A stretch of 64,000 nucleotides of DNA, taken from the NCBI RefSeq assembly GCF_000827125.1, contig NZ_CP010312.1:124001-188000 (forward strand), written 5' to 3'. Below the pieces are notes generated by a model. It was given only the letters and a program-made list of their open reading frames with translations, had not been told where the DNA came from and did not search any database. Below are positions 16,872-24,493 of this stretch, piece after piece (position 1 is the stretch's first letter; each line of letters begins with the position of its first letter). The stretch comes from Geoalkalibacter subterraneus. Lineage in GTDB: Bacteria; Desulfobacterota; Desulfuromonadia; Desulfuromonadales; Geoalkalibacteraceae. The translations under genes and the position numbers were made by a program.

Positions 16872-17305
16872 TTCATAGCATAGGTAAGGCGATTGGTATG
16901 GTGGTGATGATTGGTTGCGCTCTGGCCTTGATTTTCGTCATGTTTGGAGTGTTCTTTCCCGGCGACCAAGAACCCTTCTTCTCCAGGGAGTACGATGCTT
17001 CGGAAGTATGGTCTACAGATTCATCCGGCCTAAACAAATACCGCGAGGAAACGGTTTGTCTGGATAGAACTCAATATCTTTTCATCGGAAGTGGTTACCA
17101 GATGGGGATAACCCCGGATTACCTGACCAATAAAAAGGTAAGAAGCTGCGAAGAAAAAAAGTGGCCCCAAGGTGTTAAAGCTATGAATTTTTCCCGGATT
17201 TGCAGGGACGCAATTCTTTACTACCAGTTTTCAAAAAGCCGGGGCCTGGCCCTGACAGTCGCTGTCGATCAAAATGGGGTTCCTCGTAGCTGTAATGAAA
17301 ACTGA
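16868..17305 (+). CDS. Membrane-anchored hypothetical protein
   Basis: This 145-residue protein begins at a TTG overlapping the previous stop and preceded by AAAAGGAGAAAAAGA. One N-terminal membrane helix (residues about 8-30, MVVMIGCALALIFVMFGVFF) anchors a periplasmic or outer domain with four cysteines that could form disulfides. Function unknown. Confidence 0.6.
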   Translation: MIHSIGKAIGMVVMIGCALALIFVMFGVFFPGDQEPFFSREYDASEVWSTDSSGLNKYREETVCLDRTQYLFIGSGYQMGITPDYLTNKKVRSCEEKKWPQGVKAMNFSRICRDAILYYQFSKSRGLALTVAVDQNGVPRSCNEN

Positions 17306-17388
17306 TGTTCCCTTATCGCAAAAAGACGGTTATAGATCACATTTATTTGCCTTTTAAGTTGCTTCTTGACCATTTAAAAATGTTACTT

Positions 17389-17413
17389 AACGCGAATTGG
17401 TAGAATTCGCGTT
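17389..17413. promoter_or_regulatory. Perfect palindrome, probable operator
   Basis: AACGCGAATT (17389-17398) and AATTCGCGTT (17404-17413) form a perfect 10-bp inverted repeat with a 5-base centre. It lies about 17 bases after a TTGACC (17366-17371), so it would overlap a -10 region and start point. An operator bound by a dimeric repressor is the simplest reading. No U-tract follows, so a terminator is less likely. Confidence 0.45.
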
Positions 17414-17557
17414 GGATCATGTACGCTGTTTTGGTGCAAACCCTTTAGAATTTGGGTGTCCAAAATCCATGATTGATTCCCTTTATGTGTCCCCGAACTT
17501 AAAAACGGAACAAGTGATTGAAATAGGCTATTCTTCGAGCTAAAACAGGAGCACAAT

Positions 17558-18277
17558 ATGAATATAACCTTCGGTTTGAACACCGCCCCGCCGACCCAAG
17601 CCGCCATTGACCAGGAACGCGAACACCTCACCGATACCACCTCCAAGATGAAGCTGTGGGCGCGGCTGTTCTCCGTGATCGTCATCGTTCTCAGCGCCCT
17701 GATTCTCTTGTGGCTCTACAGCAGCAGCTTGCTGACGGGAGAACAGGTCGCAGTCGCAATCGCAGTCGCAATCGTAGGCGTAGTCGCAATCGCAGTCGCA
17801 ATCGCAGTCGTAGGCGCAGTCACAGGCACAGCCGCAGTCGCAATCGTAGGCGTAGTCGCAGCCGCAGTCGCAGCCGTAGCCGCAGTCGCAGTCGCAGCCG
17901 TAGGCGCAGCCGCAGTCGCAGGCGCAGTCGCAGCCGCAGTCGCAGTCGCAGTCGCAGTCGCAGTTGCCGCCGCCTGGTTTGGTGATCGCCTGACGAAAAT
18001 TCAGAGGGACCTCCGGCAACTCATCCCCCTCGATGCCCCGGAAAACAAGCACCGCTGCGTGGCCGCCTTCGCCGCCTGCGAGCAGGACAGTCTGTGCCGA
18101 GATTACGCTGCGGCCGTTGCGCGGCAAGGCCGGCCCCTGGTCCTGGCCGAAGCTGACCTGATCGAGACCTGGATAGCGAACACTAGCGTTCGGGCCAGCG
18201 AGGAAGAGAAGGCCCGATTGCAGGAGGTCGCCTGCGTCAAGCTTCGGAAAATGCACGAACTGGAGGGCGAAGGGTGA
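17558..18277 (+). CDS. Membrane protein with hexanucleotide-encoded Ala-Val tract
   Basis: This 239-residue protein has an N-terminal soluble stretch (to about 30), a membrane helix (LFSVIVIVLSALILLWLYSS) and then about 75 residues almost wholly of alanine, valine, isoleucine and glycine. Those are encoded by a GCAGTC-like hexamer array (17747-17970). After it comes a charged domain with cysteines (CVAAFAACEQDSLC). The repeat tract could form further membrane spans. Because the unit is six bases, gain or loss of units keeps the frame and would change the hydrophobic length. An ACAGGAGCACAAT site supports the start. Function unknown. Confidence 0.65.
   Translation: MNITFGLNTAPPTQAAIDQEREHLTDTTSKMKLWARLFSVIVIVLSALILLWLYSSSLLTGEQVAVAIAVAIVGVVAIAVAIAVVGAVTGTAAVAIVGVVAAAVAAVAAVAVAAVGAAAVAGAVAAAVAVAVAVAVAAAWFGDRLTKIQRDLRQLIPLDAPENKHRCVAAFAACEQDSLCRDYAAAVARQGRPLVLAEADLIETWIANTSVRASEEEKARLQEVACVKLRKMHELEGEG
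17747..17970. repeat. Degenerate hexanucleotide tandem repeat (GCAGTC/GCAATC)
   Basis: About 37 imperfect copies of GCAGTC, GCAATC, GCCGTA and GTAGGC run without a break. All frames on the plus strand and at least one on the minus strand stay open through it, encoding Ala-Val, Ser-Arg or Cys-Asp alternations. The antisense Cys-Asp frame is an artefact of the repeat. Confidence 0.85.
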
Positions 18278-18515
18278 GTTGCGCCGGTCATCAAGGCTGG
18301 ACCAACACTCATTGAAAAAATCGAAGCAGGAGATTTTTAGCCTATTTCAATCACAGAATCCGGATAGCCTAGAATTTAAGAATTCATCTGACAAAGAGAT
18401 ATCGCTCGGACAGTGCTGACTTCTTGAGCAAAGGTTTGACATCCAGGCAGAACATCTAGGCAGAAGGATCATGAGTCTTTGTTTGAAACCTCTTGTCTGA
18501 TCAGGAGTTTATGTC

Positions 18516-18752
18516 TTGAGCTTTTTTATTCTTCTCTATCTTTTTTCTGGATTCACAACGGCAATGCTTGTGATGGGAAAAATTTGGCAACACGGCCGAA
18601 TCGGGGATCTTCTCGCCCAGCATTCAAGGGAACTGGCTTCGCTTAAAGAGGAATATCCTGAGAAATTTAACGCTGTTGTTGAGTTTTTTGTAGCTCTGAT
18701 CTTGATTTTTCTTTGGCCGTTTATGGTGGCAGAACTTTTATCCCGAAAATAA
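18516..18752 (+). CDS. Small membrane protein
   Basis: The 78-residue protein starts at TTG behind an AGGAG site. It has two membrane helices, at residues 2-20 and 55-72 (FFVALILIFLWPFMVAELL), with a charged loop between them. Function unknown. Confidence 0.5.
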   Translation: MSFFILLYLFSGFTTAMLVMGKIWQHGRIGDLLAQHSRELASLKEEYPEKFNAVVEFFVALILIFLWPFMVAELLSRK

Positions 18753-18886
18753 CACTTTGGCCCAAAAAGGACCTCGATACGACGCCCCAGATGCGCACGG
18801 TTCCGGTATGTAGACAATATCCCTTCTCGTCTTTGAAAAATTGTAATCTCTGACTTCAAATCTATAAAAATCCCTCCCGGGAACCT

Positions 18887-18918
18887 CCTTTAAATAAAGC
18901 AGAAAAACCGCCCTTTTT
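18887..18918. repeat. Recurrent AT-rich intergenic element, copy 1
   Basis: The element reads CCTTTAAATAAAGCAGAAAA followed by ACCGCCCTTTTT. A close relative lies at 46161-46190. Shorter similar pieces occur near 11105 and 35955. CRISPR spacer 5 (36395-36432) resembles it. It may be a terminator or a regulatory site. Confidence 0.45.
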
Positions 18919-18999
18919 AAACGGTAGCCCCGGACCAATACACGATATCCTTGCCTCAAAATATCCACTCTCACAGCGACCAGAAAGGAAGTAGTGCCT

Positions 19000-19218
19000 A
19001 TGTTCAAGTATGAAGCGGTTCTTCTCGACCGTGCCGGCCAGCAGATCTCCACGATGCCCGCACCCACTTTACGCAAAGCAACCACGGTGGCCCAATACCT
19101 GATCAGTCCCCGCTATGCAGAAGAGCACCAAACCTGCCACACCGAATTAGGCACTCATAAGGTCGAAGTAAGACAGACAAAGAACCAGAAGTGCGTATGG
19201 GAAAAGACTCTGCACTGA
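19000..19218 (+). CDS. Small hypothetical protein, 72 residues
   Basis: I chose the ATG at 19000, which has AAAGGAAG at a better distance than the GTG at 18994. The product (begins MFKYEAVLLDRAGQ) is basic and unknown. Confidence 0.5.
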   Translation: MFKYEAVLLDRAGQQISTMPAPTLRKATTVAQYLISPRYAEEHQTCHTELGTHKVEVRQTKNQKCVWEKTLH

Positions 19219-19276
19219 TGTCTAAGTGGGACTCAGTATTTACGGTGGTTTTGTATAGAATTGTTATTTAGAAAAA

Positions 19277-19305
19277 TTGCCTTTTTATATAGCGTGATGT
19301 AAAAT
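19277..19305 (+). promoter_or_regulatory. AT-rich sigma70 promoter
   Basis: TTGCCT at 19277-19282, a 17-base spacer and TAAAAT at 19300-19305. It drives the genes from 19336. Confidence 0.6.
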
Positions 19306-19335
19306 AGCCCTGCATCTCAAACAAAGGAGTGGGGC

Positions 19336-19644
19336 ATGAAAAAAACAAGGCAGGACGTGATTGATTTTCTGCGAACATTTTGGCTGGGGCACAGATCCAG
19401 CTCGTTTCGGCGGGGCAACTATCTCTTTGCTCTTTGCGAAAACGGGCAGGGCCATTTTCTGGTCTGGGGCGACAGGCCGGGGGCTTCGGTGCTGACCCGT
19501 GAGGTTTTCGGGGAGATCGTCCGAGAAGCGAGAGCGCTGGGCGTTGCACGCCCATACCATATCTACGCCTCACGCCGCCTGTATTTTGGCCCGGGAATCA
19601 AGTTTCATCACATTCCTCACGCTGTTTTGCGCAAGGTCGCATAA
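19336..19644 (+). CDS. Hypothetical protein, 102 residues
   Basis: This basic protein is unknown. It has a consensus promoter and an AAAGGAG site. A histidine-rich C-terminal end (FGPGIKFHHIPHAVLRKV) stands out. It is followed 15 bases later by a zinc-finger gene. Confidence 0.65.
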   Translation: MKKTRQDVIDFLRTFWLGHRSSSFRRGNYLFALCENGQGHFLVWGDRPGASVLTREVFGEIVREARALGVARPYHIYASRRLYFGPGIKFHHIPHAVLRKVA

Positions 19645-19658
19645 GGGAAGGAAAAGGC

Positions 19659-20048
19659 ATGGTCAAGCTCGATTGTCCGTATTGCGGCAAACAGTCACAC
19701 CTGACCTCATCCAGAGAGGTTTACGGCGGCAGGGACTATGGTCCGATCTACCTTTGCCGACCCTGCGATGCGTATGTGGGGTGTCACCCGGGAACCACCG
19801 ACCCGCTTGGGCGCCTGGCAGACAAAGATCTGCGCAAGTGGAAGAAAAAGGCCCACGACGCCTTCGACCCCCTCTGGAAAGAGAAAGCCCGGCGAGAAGA
19901 GTGCGGCAATGGCCGCGCCAGGCGCGCTGGATACAGATGGCTTGCAGACCAACTGGGCATTGCTTTCGATGAATGCCATATCGGCATGTTCGATATTGAG
20001 ACCTGTCAGCGTGTGACGAAGATCTGCTCGGAATCCACCTCCATTTAA
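19659..20048 (+). CDS. DUF3268 zinc-finger-containing protein
   Basis: The 129-residue protein matches the DUF3268 family. It has LDCPYCGKQSHL near the N-terminus, IYLCRPCDAYVGCHPGTTDP (about 30-49), then RKWKKKAHDAFDPLWK. Two Cys pairs should bind zinc. The family is common on phages and plasmids; its role is unknown. A GGAAGGAAAAGGC site supports the start. Confidence 0.75.
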   Translation: MVKLDCPYCGKQSHLTSSREVYGGRDYGPIYLCRPCDAYVGCHPGTTDPLGRLADKDLRKWKKKAHDAFDPLWKEKARREECGNGRARRAGYRWLADQLGIAFDECHIGMFDIETCQRVTKICSESTSI

Positions 20049-20092
20049 GCGTGAAGAAACACGGAACCAATCACCTGAGAAAGGATTTAGAC

Positions 20093-20278
20093 ATGAAACA
20101 CACCGAATGTATCTGCCACAACTGCTGCAACGTCAAGCTCGCTTCGGCCGGGATGATGTATGGCTGCGGCTGTGAGACGGCCGGCCCGGTCTACGATGCC
20201 GAGGCCTGTGGCGAATGTCCCCAGAAGTCGGGGTGTGACGTGCCGAAAAACCCTGAACTCTACCAATTCACACCGTAA
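20093..20278 (+). CDS. Cysteine-rich small protein
   Basis: The 61-residue product holds 12 cysteines (CICHNCCN, YGCGCE, CGECPQKSGC), probably two zinc knuckles. Its stop codon lies inside a mini IS200/605-like element, so its last residues may come from the element. Function unknown. Confidence 0.5.
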   Translation: MKHTECICHNCCNVKLASAGMMYGCGCETAGPVYDAEACGECPQKSGCDVPKNPELYQFTP

Positions 20279-20311
20279 AGCCCCGTCACTTCAGGGCCGG
20301 GAGGATGTCAA
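20262..20311 (+). mobile_element. Minimal IS200/IS605-type element: left end fused to right end
   Basis: CACCGTAAAGCCCCGTCACT matches the left end of the element at 26769, and GGGCCGGGAGGATGTCAA matches the right ends at 23394 and 28142. The two are joined with no gene between, giving a roughly 50-base palindrome-bearing element that TnpA could mobilise in trans. The left boundary is approximate. Confidence 0.6.
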
Positions 20312-20832
20312 CAGAAATGACCCACGCAGAACTTATCCAGATAGCCGAGCGGTGGCTTTTGGGCTCAAAAGGCTGCTCATTCGCCTTCACGGAACTTAAA
20401 GCCATCACCCATAGTGGCGAAATTCCCGATGCCATCGGGTGGAAGAGCGACTACACGATCCTGGTCGAATGCAAGGCCACGCGGGCGGATTTTTTGTCGG
20501 ACAAAAACAAGAAATTCCGAAAGAATCCACATCTCGGAATGGGAACTTTTCGCTTCTACCTTTGCCCGCAAGGCGTGATTGAGCCGCAAGATCTGCCGGA
20601 AAAATGGGGGCTGGTTATTGTCGGCAAAAAAGGCAAGCCGCGTCAGGTCGTTGGGCCGAATGGAAATTGCTGGTCAAGAAATTCCGCCTTCTGCCATCAA
20701 CAAAAAAACCTCCGAAGCGAAACCCAGATGATGGCCTCCGCATTGCGCAGGCTTCATCTTCGTGGCGTGCTGCCCCTGATCTATGACAACCCTTTTGACT
20801 CAACCGAAGAGAGAAGCGCTGCATCCAGATAA
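20305..20832 (+). CDS. PD-(D/E)xK nuclease-like protein
   Basis: This protein of about 175 residues has IPDAIGWKSDYTILVECKAT, giving the D...ExK pattern of PD-(D/E)xK nucleases, followed by RADFLSDKNKKFRKNP as in MmcB-like proteins. It probably binds or cleaves DNA. The ATG at 20305 lies inside the right end of the mini IS element (GGGAGGATG); the original start is likely the ATG at 20317 (MTHAELIQ). Either way the IS end now sits as the leader. Confidence 0.7.
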   Translation: MSTEMTHAELIQIAERWLLGSKGCSFAFTELKAITHSGEIPDAIGWKSDYTILVECKATRADFLSDKNKKFRKNPHLGMGTFRFYLCPQGVIEPQDLPEKWGLVIVGKKGKPRQVVGPNGNCWSRNSAFCHQQKNLRSETQMMASALRRLHLRGVLPLIYDNPFDSTEERSAASR

Positions 20833-20893
20833 TTTCCCGGTCGAAACAAGACAAAGAAAATACGCCGCAATCACAAAAAAGGAGGAAACCACC

Positions 20894-21241
20894 ATGAAGG
20901 CCAACAAAAACGCCGCAGACGATGCTGCCAACCCAAATCCTTCTCCCAGGCGCACCCAAGGCCCCAGTATAGCAATTCCGGACTGGCAGGTCGTAGAAAA
21001 GATCTCTGAAGACTGCTTCTACGAGGTCGACCAACATACCGGCAGAAAACGCAAGATCGAAAAAAGCCGCTGCTGCTGCGGACAGCCGGTCCTAATTGAA
21101 AGGGAGGGCAACCTCGGGCGAGGCGACGGAAAACGTGTGTTCTACCCAGATGAACCCGATCTCGGCTGGGATGCTTTTCGTTGCAAATCATGCCATGCCC
21201 CCGTATCGGAGTCAGTGCCGGGAGCCGAATACGAAAAATAA
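20894..21241 (+). CDS. Small cysteine-bearing hypothetical protein
   Basis: This 115-residue protein starts at ATG 20894 behind AAAGGAGGAAACCACC. It has CCCGQPV and CKSCHAP, a likely zinc site, in its C-terminal half. Function unknown. Confidence 0.6.
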   Translation: MKANKNAADDAANPNPSPRRTQGPSIAIPDWQVVEKISEDCFYEVDQHTGRKRKIEKSRCCCGQPVLIEREGNLGRGDGKRVFYPDEPDLGWDAFRCKSCHAPVSESVPGAEYEK

Positions 21242-21265
21242 ATTCCTAAATCGTTTTAAAAAAGA

Positions 21266-21294
21266 TTGACTTTTTATTTAAAAAAGAGTATTGT
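21266..21294 (+). promoter_or_regulatory. Promoter giving a leaderless transcript
   Basis: TTGACT at 21266-21271, a 17-base spacer TTTTATTTAAAAAAGAG and TATTGT at 21289-21294. The ATG at 21301 begins seven bases after the -10, where transcription would start. No ribosome-binding site is present. Confidence 0.65.
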
Positions 21295-21300
21295 ATTCTT

Positions 21301-21462
21301 ATGAGCATTAAGGAAGATATCGGCTTCTGCTGGCAAACCAAAACCAGAGACACGCTTGAGCAGGAGTATCAAATCTACCGCGAGCAGGCAGACAACGGAC
21401 AGGGGCTCGACATTGCCACCGGAGAGCCGCTGCTAAGTTTTGATGAGTGGCTTGCTCGATAA
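21301..21462 (+). CDS. Small protein from a probable leaderless mRNA
   Basis: The 53-residue product begins MSIKEDIGFCWQTKTRD and ends FDEWLAR; it is acidic and unknown. The position of its ATG at the predicted transcription start suggests leaderless translation. Confidence 0.55.
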   Translation: MSIKEDIGFCWQTKTRDTLEQEYQIYREQADNGQGLDIATGEPLLSFDEWLAR

Positions 21463-21524
21463 CGTTCAAAGAAAAGCTAAAGGTTTATTCGCAGCGTTTT
21501 CAAAAAAACAGGAGGCCAAACATC

Positions 21525-21677
21525 TTGACACAAACAATCACTCCAGCAAATCTCCGCAGGGCATACGATCTGAGCACCGGCAATATTACGGAAAAAGATG
21601 ATAGCTGCCTTCGTTTTGCTTCAACCTGTCTTAACGGGCTTCCTTTTCGCGTTGAAGCCTATGAATACGGCTATTAT
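21525..21677 (+). pseudogene. 5' part of a gene split by the IS200/IS605 element
   Basis: A TTG start with AGGAGG upstream opens a frame of 51 codons that ends at TTAT, the insertion point of the IS. Joining the TTAT directly to GTGACC at 23395 restores one frame of about 111 residues. Function unknown. Confidence 0.65.
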
Positions 21678-21732
21678 CTGACGCACCGTAAAACCCGGTC
21701 AGTTCACGGCCGGGATATAAGGTGCCGGGCCG

Positions 21733-22140
21733 TCAGGCCCGTTGGTTCTCGATGTATTGACGGATAACACCCAGGGGCGCGCCGCCGCAGGACGCCGCGA
21801 AATAGGACGGCGACCAGAGCCCGCCCTTCCAGTAGTGCTGTTCGATCTCCGGGTGCCGCTTCCGCAGCAACCGCGAGGAGACCCCCTTCAGGCTGTTCAC
21901 CAGTTTCGAGACGGGGACCGTGGGCGGATAGTTCACCAGCAGATGAACGTGATCCTTCTCCCCGTCCGTTTCGATCAGCTCCGCGCCGAAGTCGGCGCAG
22001 ACGTTGGAGAAGACCTCCCGCATGGTGTCGTAATGAGACGGCGAGAAGATGCCGCGCCGGTATCTCGTGACAAAGACCAAATGCACATGAAGCTGAAAAA
22101 CACAGCTTCTTCCATGTCGTAACTCGGTTGATGTATTCAT
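21733..22140 (-). CDS. tnpA: IS200/IS605 transposase TnpA (Y1, HUH)
   Basis: This protein of about 135 residues is a Y1 single-strand transposase. It shows the HUH motif HVHLLV and the catalytic tyrosine in VIRQYIENQRA at the C-terminus. I start it at MNTSTELRHG rather than the upstream ATG because the latter overlaps tnpB. It is identical in sequence to the copy at 42448. Confidence 0.9.
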   Translation of the reverse strand: MNTSTELRHGRSCVFQLHVHLVFVTRYRRGIFSPSHYDTMREVFSNVCADFGAELIETDGEKDHVHLLVNYPPTVPVSKLVNSLKGVSSRLLRKRHPEIEQHYWKGGLWSPSYFAASCGGAPLGVIRQYIENQRA

Positions 22141-22154
22141 AGACCAATGATATA

Positions 22155-23318
22155 ATGATGTCCATGGCACGTCAAGCGTTCAAATATAAGCTCTATCACG
22201 CCGACCGGAACCGGCGTCTGGATCGGCAGCGGCGTATCGCCGGGCAGATATGGAACCACTGTATCGCCCTGCACAAACGGTATTACCGCCGCTACCGGAA
22301 GCATTTGAACCAGAAACGGCTCAAGTCCAGGATCGCCTATCTCCGCAATCACCTCCGCCCGGAATGGAAGAATCTGGGTTCCCAGGCGGTTCAGGACGTG
22401 ATCGAACGGATCGAGCGGGGCTACGAACTGTTCTTCAAGGCGTACCGGCTGCGGAAAGAAAAGAAGTCGAAACGGGTGGTGCGGCCGCCGTCTTTCCGCA
22501 AAAGCGTCAAGTACCGCTCCTTCACGTTGAAGCAGGCCGGGTGGAAGCTGATCTCTCCCGGCAAGGTGAAAGTTGGTGGATGCGTCTATCGCTTTCACCA
22601 ATCCCGCGCTATCGAGGGTAAGGTCAAGACCGTGACCATTGGCCGAGACAGCGTGGGTGATTTCTGGATCACCTTTTCCGTCGAGACGGAAGATGCCGCT
22701 CCGATCAAAGCCGCGACAGGTCGAACTGCGGGCTTCGATTTCGGGCTGAAGAGGTTTCTTACCGGCTCCGACGAAACGACGGTCGAGATGCCCGAGCCGC
22801 TGAAATCGGAACTCAAGCGGGTTAAAAAAGCAAACCAGCGGCTATCCCGGAAACTGAAAAAGAGCGGCGGACGCAAAAAAGCCCGACTGTCCCTGGCGCG
22901 ACTGCATCGGCAAATCGCCGACCGGCGGCGGGAATTTCACCATCAAACCGCCCGCGCCCTGTCCCGGAAATACGATGTGATCTGCATCGAGGATCTGAAC
23001 CTGACCGGCATGAAATCCCTTTGGGGCCGGAAGGCCTCAGATCTGGGTTTTGCCCAGTTCGTCGACATTCTCGCCCATCATTGCCGGAAAAACGGCAGTC
23101 GGTTGGTCAAGATCGACCGTTTCTTCCCGAGCAGCAAGACCTGTTCAGTCTGCGGGCATGTCCACCGGGAGCTGTCGCTTCGGGACCGGACCTGGGAATG
23201 CCCGTCGTGCGGATCGCATCACGACCGGGACAAAAACGCTGCTATCAACATCGAGCGGGAAGGCCTGCGCCTGATCGCTCACCAGGCGGGGCATCGCCTG
23301 GAAGGGGAGGCCGCGTAA
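22155..23318 (+). CDS. tnpB: TnpB RNA-guided nuclease, copy 1
   Basis: The 387-residue protein is a full-length TnpB, the ancestor of Cas12. The RuvC residues are visible: Asp in AGFDFGLKRF (about 195), Glu in CIEDLNLTGM (about 279) and Asp in HDRDKNAAINI (about 360). The zinc ribbon is CSVCGHVHREL...CPSCGS. It should be active with an omega RNA from the element right end. A patch of about 150 bases (22555-22706) is strongly diverged from the second copy while the rest is nearly identical. The start may be the ATG at 22164 (MARQAFKYK). Confidence 0.93.
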   Translation: MMSMARQAFKYKLYHADRNRRLDRQRRIAGQIWNHCIALHKRYYRRYRKHLNQKRLKSRIAYLRNHLRPEWKNLGSQAVQDVIERIERGYELFFKAYRLRKEKKSKRVVRPPSFRKSVKYRSFTLKQAGWKLISPGKVKVGGCVYRFHQSRAIEGKVKTVTIGRDSVGDFWITFSVETEDAAPIKAATGRTAGFDFGLKRFLTGSDETTVEMPEPLKSELKRVKKANQRLSRKLKKSGGRKKARLSLARLHRQIADRRREFHHQTARALSRKYDVICIEDLNLTGMKSLWGRKASDLGFAQFVDILAHHCRKNGSRLVKIDRFFPSSKTCSVCGHVHRELSLRDRTWECPSCGSHHDRDKNAAINIEREGLRLIAHQAGHRLEGEAA

Positions 23319-23394
23319 GACCAGCCTCGCAAGAGGCCGGCGGCAGCCGTTGATCCTTGGAATCCCGGTCTGTTCACGGCCGGGAGGATGTCAA
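23319..23394 (+). ncRNA. Right end / 3' part of TnpB omega RNA
   Basis: TnpB omega RNA comes from the 3' part of tnpB and the right end, and its guide is the flanking sequence. Here GGAATCCCGGTCTGTTCACG with CCGGGAGGATGTCAA forms the terminal hairpin, and the guide would be the DNA from 23395 on. This is known for the family and inferred here. Confidence 0.6.
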
Positions 23395-23574
23395 GTGACC
23401 CTGATTCAGGATTTCGATGAGTTTCTGGCCTCAGACAAAAAGCAAATCAAACAGGAAGGATTCTCGCAGGAATTTATCGCAATTCTTGAAAAAGCCGCCT
23501 ACAACAAGATCAGCCTGATTATCCTGGATCGCGACGGCAACCTCGACCCGGACCTTCCGAGCTTTTGCTGGTAG
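23395..23574 (+). pseudogene. 3' part of the gene split by the IS element
   Basis: The frame runs VTLIQDFDEFLASDKK to the stop at 23574 (60 codons). It may still be translated from the GTG at 23395, because the IS right end places GGGAGG seven bases upstream. It continues the 21525 frame if the IS is removed. Confidence 0.6.
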
Positions 23575-23586
23575 GAGTTTCCCAAG

Positions 23587-23796
23587 ATGCCTGAAGCAGA
23601 CAAAAAACCCCGGGAATGCACAGACGGCGATTGGCCGTGCGAAATGTCAGGCCACCTCTGTCACCTTGAGGCCGAAAACTACCGGTTGAAAAGCCTGCTG
23701 GCCGACTTGCGAGAGTGGGACGAGAAGCAGTGGACCGAACACAGGCGCCGCGGCATCCCGCCAGAAATAAGAAAAAGAATCCACCAGCTCTTGTAA
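23587..23796 (+). CDS. Small hypothetical protein
   Basis: This 69-residue charged protein has a helical middle (LEAENYRLKSLLADLREWDE), likely a short coiled coil. It is unknown and lies 12 bases after the split gene. Confidence 0.55.
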   Translation: MPEADKKPRECTDGDWPCEMSGHLCHLEAENYRLKSLLADLREWDEKQWTEHRRRGIPPEIRKRIHQLL

Positions 23797-23812
23797 AGAC
23801 AGGGAGAACCTT

Positions 23813-24469
23813 TTGGAGACCCCCAAAAAAATCAAAACAAACGATCATGTCCCACTTTCGGTTATCAAGGCGTTCGCCGCGCAAAAAGGACTGACCCTGA
23901 TTGTCTCTCCCGAAGACTCGGGCTTTCCTGACCCTTACGCCTTTCTGACTTCCCGGGACGGCAAAACAGAAATCAAATTGGTCCGAGAAACCGATGACGC
24001 AGATCCTGTGTATCGGCGTTCTCCTTTTTTCCATAAGAATGATAAATACGCTCGGCTTGCCGCAGAATTTAACCGCTGCGGCTGCGAGAATCCACACGCC
24101 AACACGCTCGAGGCTAAAGTCATTGACGTTGATTTTCAAAGGGCTGAGTATGAATGGCACACATCGAGAATGATCTATTACCTCTCGCCCTGCTCGAAGT
24201 GCAATAAAGACGTGCTTCACGCAACCACTTTTTGCGACTATCGCACCAAAGGGGTCACTCTCGCACAAAAAGCCGCCGCCTCGCTTCGAGTGTTCCGAAA
24301 AGATCCTTCGGGCCGTGTTGATGGTTTTGAAAAAATTCTCGATCTCTATTGTCGCTACACTGGAGTCCAACTTGGACTCGATATCTTTGAAAACACCACG
24401 AGTAAGCCAAAACCTTCGACTCCAAGAACCACTTTTACCGTCAACAACCCCTTTGGGGTCTGGTTCTGA
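23813..24469 (+). CDS. VWF-tail zinc protein family, member A
   Basis: The 218-residue protein starts at TTG behind AGGGAGAACC. It belongs to a five-member paralogous set in this window. The shared order is CxC (RCGC, about 85), VDVDF (about 105), a tyrosine/arginine strand, CxxC (SPCSKCNK, about 127), and the C-terminal end VNNPFGVWF. Pairwise identity is low, but the order, spacing and extreme C-terminus agree. It probably binds one zinc ion. I do not recognise the family or know a function. Confidence 0.7.
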   Translation: METPKKIKTNDHVPLSVIKAFAAQKGLTLIVSPEDSGFPDPYAFLTSRDGKTEIKLVRETDDADPVYRRSPFFHKNDKYARLAAEFNRCGCENPHANTLEAKVIDVDFQRAEYEWHTSRMIYYLSPCSKCNKDVLHATTFCDYRTKGVTLAQKAAASLRVFRKDPSGRVDGFEKILDLYCRYTGVQLGLDIFENTTSKPKPSTPRTTFTVNNPFGVWF

Positions 24470-24493
24470 CCAGCGACTTTCTGCGGAGGTAAG

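Larger units (their letters stand above)
21678..23394 (+). mobile_element. IS200/IS605-type element, copy 1 (tnpA and tnpB divergent)
   Basis: The element is 1717 bases long. The left end begins just after TTAT and includes a stem around AAAACCCGGTCAGTTCACGG. The right end stops at GGGAGGATGTCAA. The second copy (41194-42910, inverted) has the same length and the same boundaries, which fixes both ends. TTAT would be the target motif. There are no terminal inverted repeats and no target duplication, as expected for single-strand transposition. Confidence 0.88.

Noticed and set aside
17540-18256. Minus-strand frame with alternating Cys-Asp repeats
   Set aside because: It is created by the hexanucleotide repeat; the plus-strand frame has a ribosome-binding site, a membrane helix and a normal C-terminal domain.
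18430-18445. TTTGACATCC as an IS right end
   Set aside because: It lacks the CCGGCC stem that follows in all other right ends, so the match is chance.
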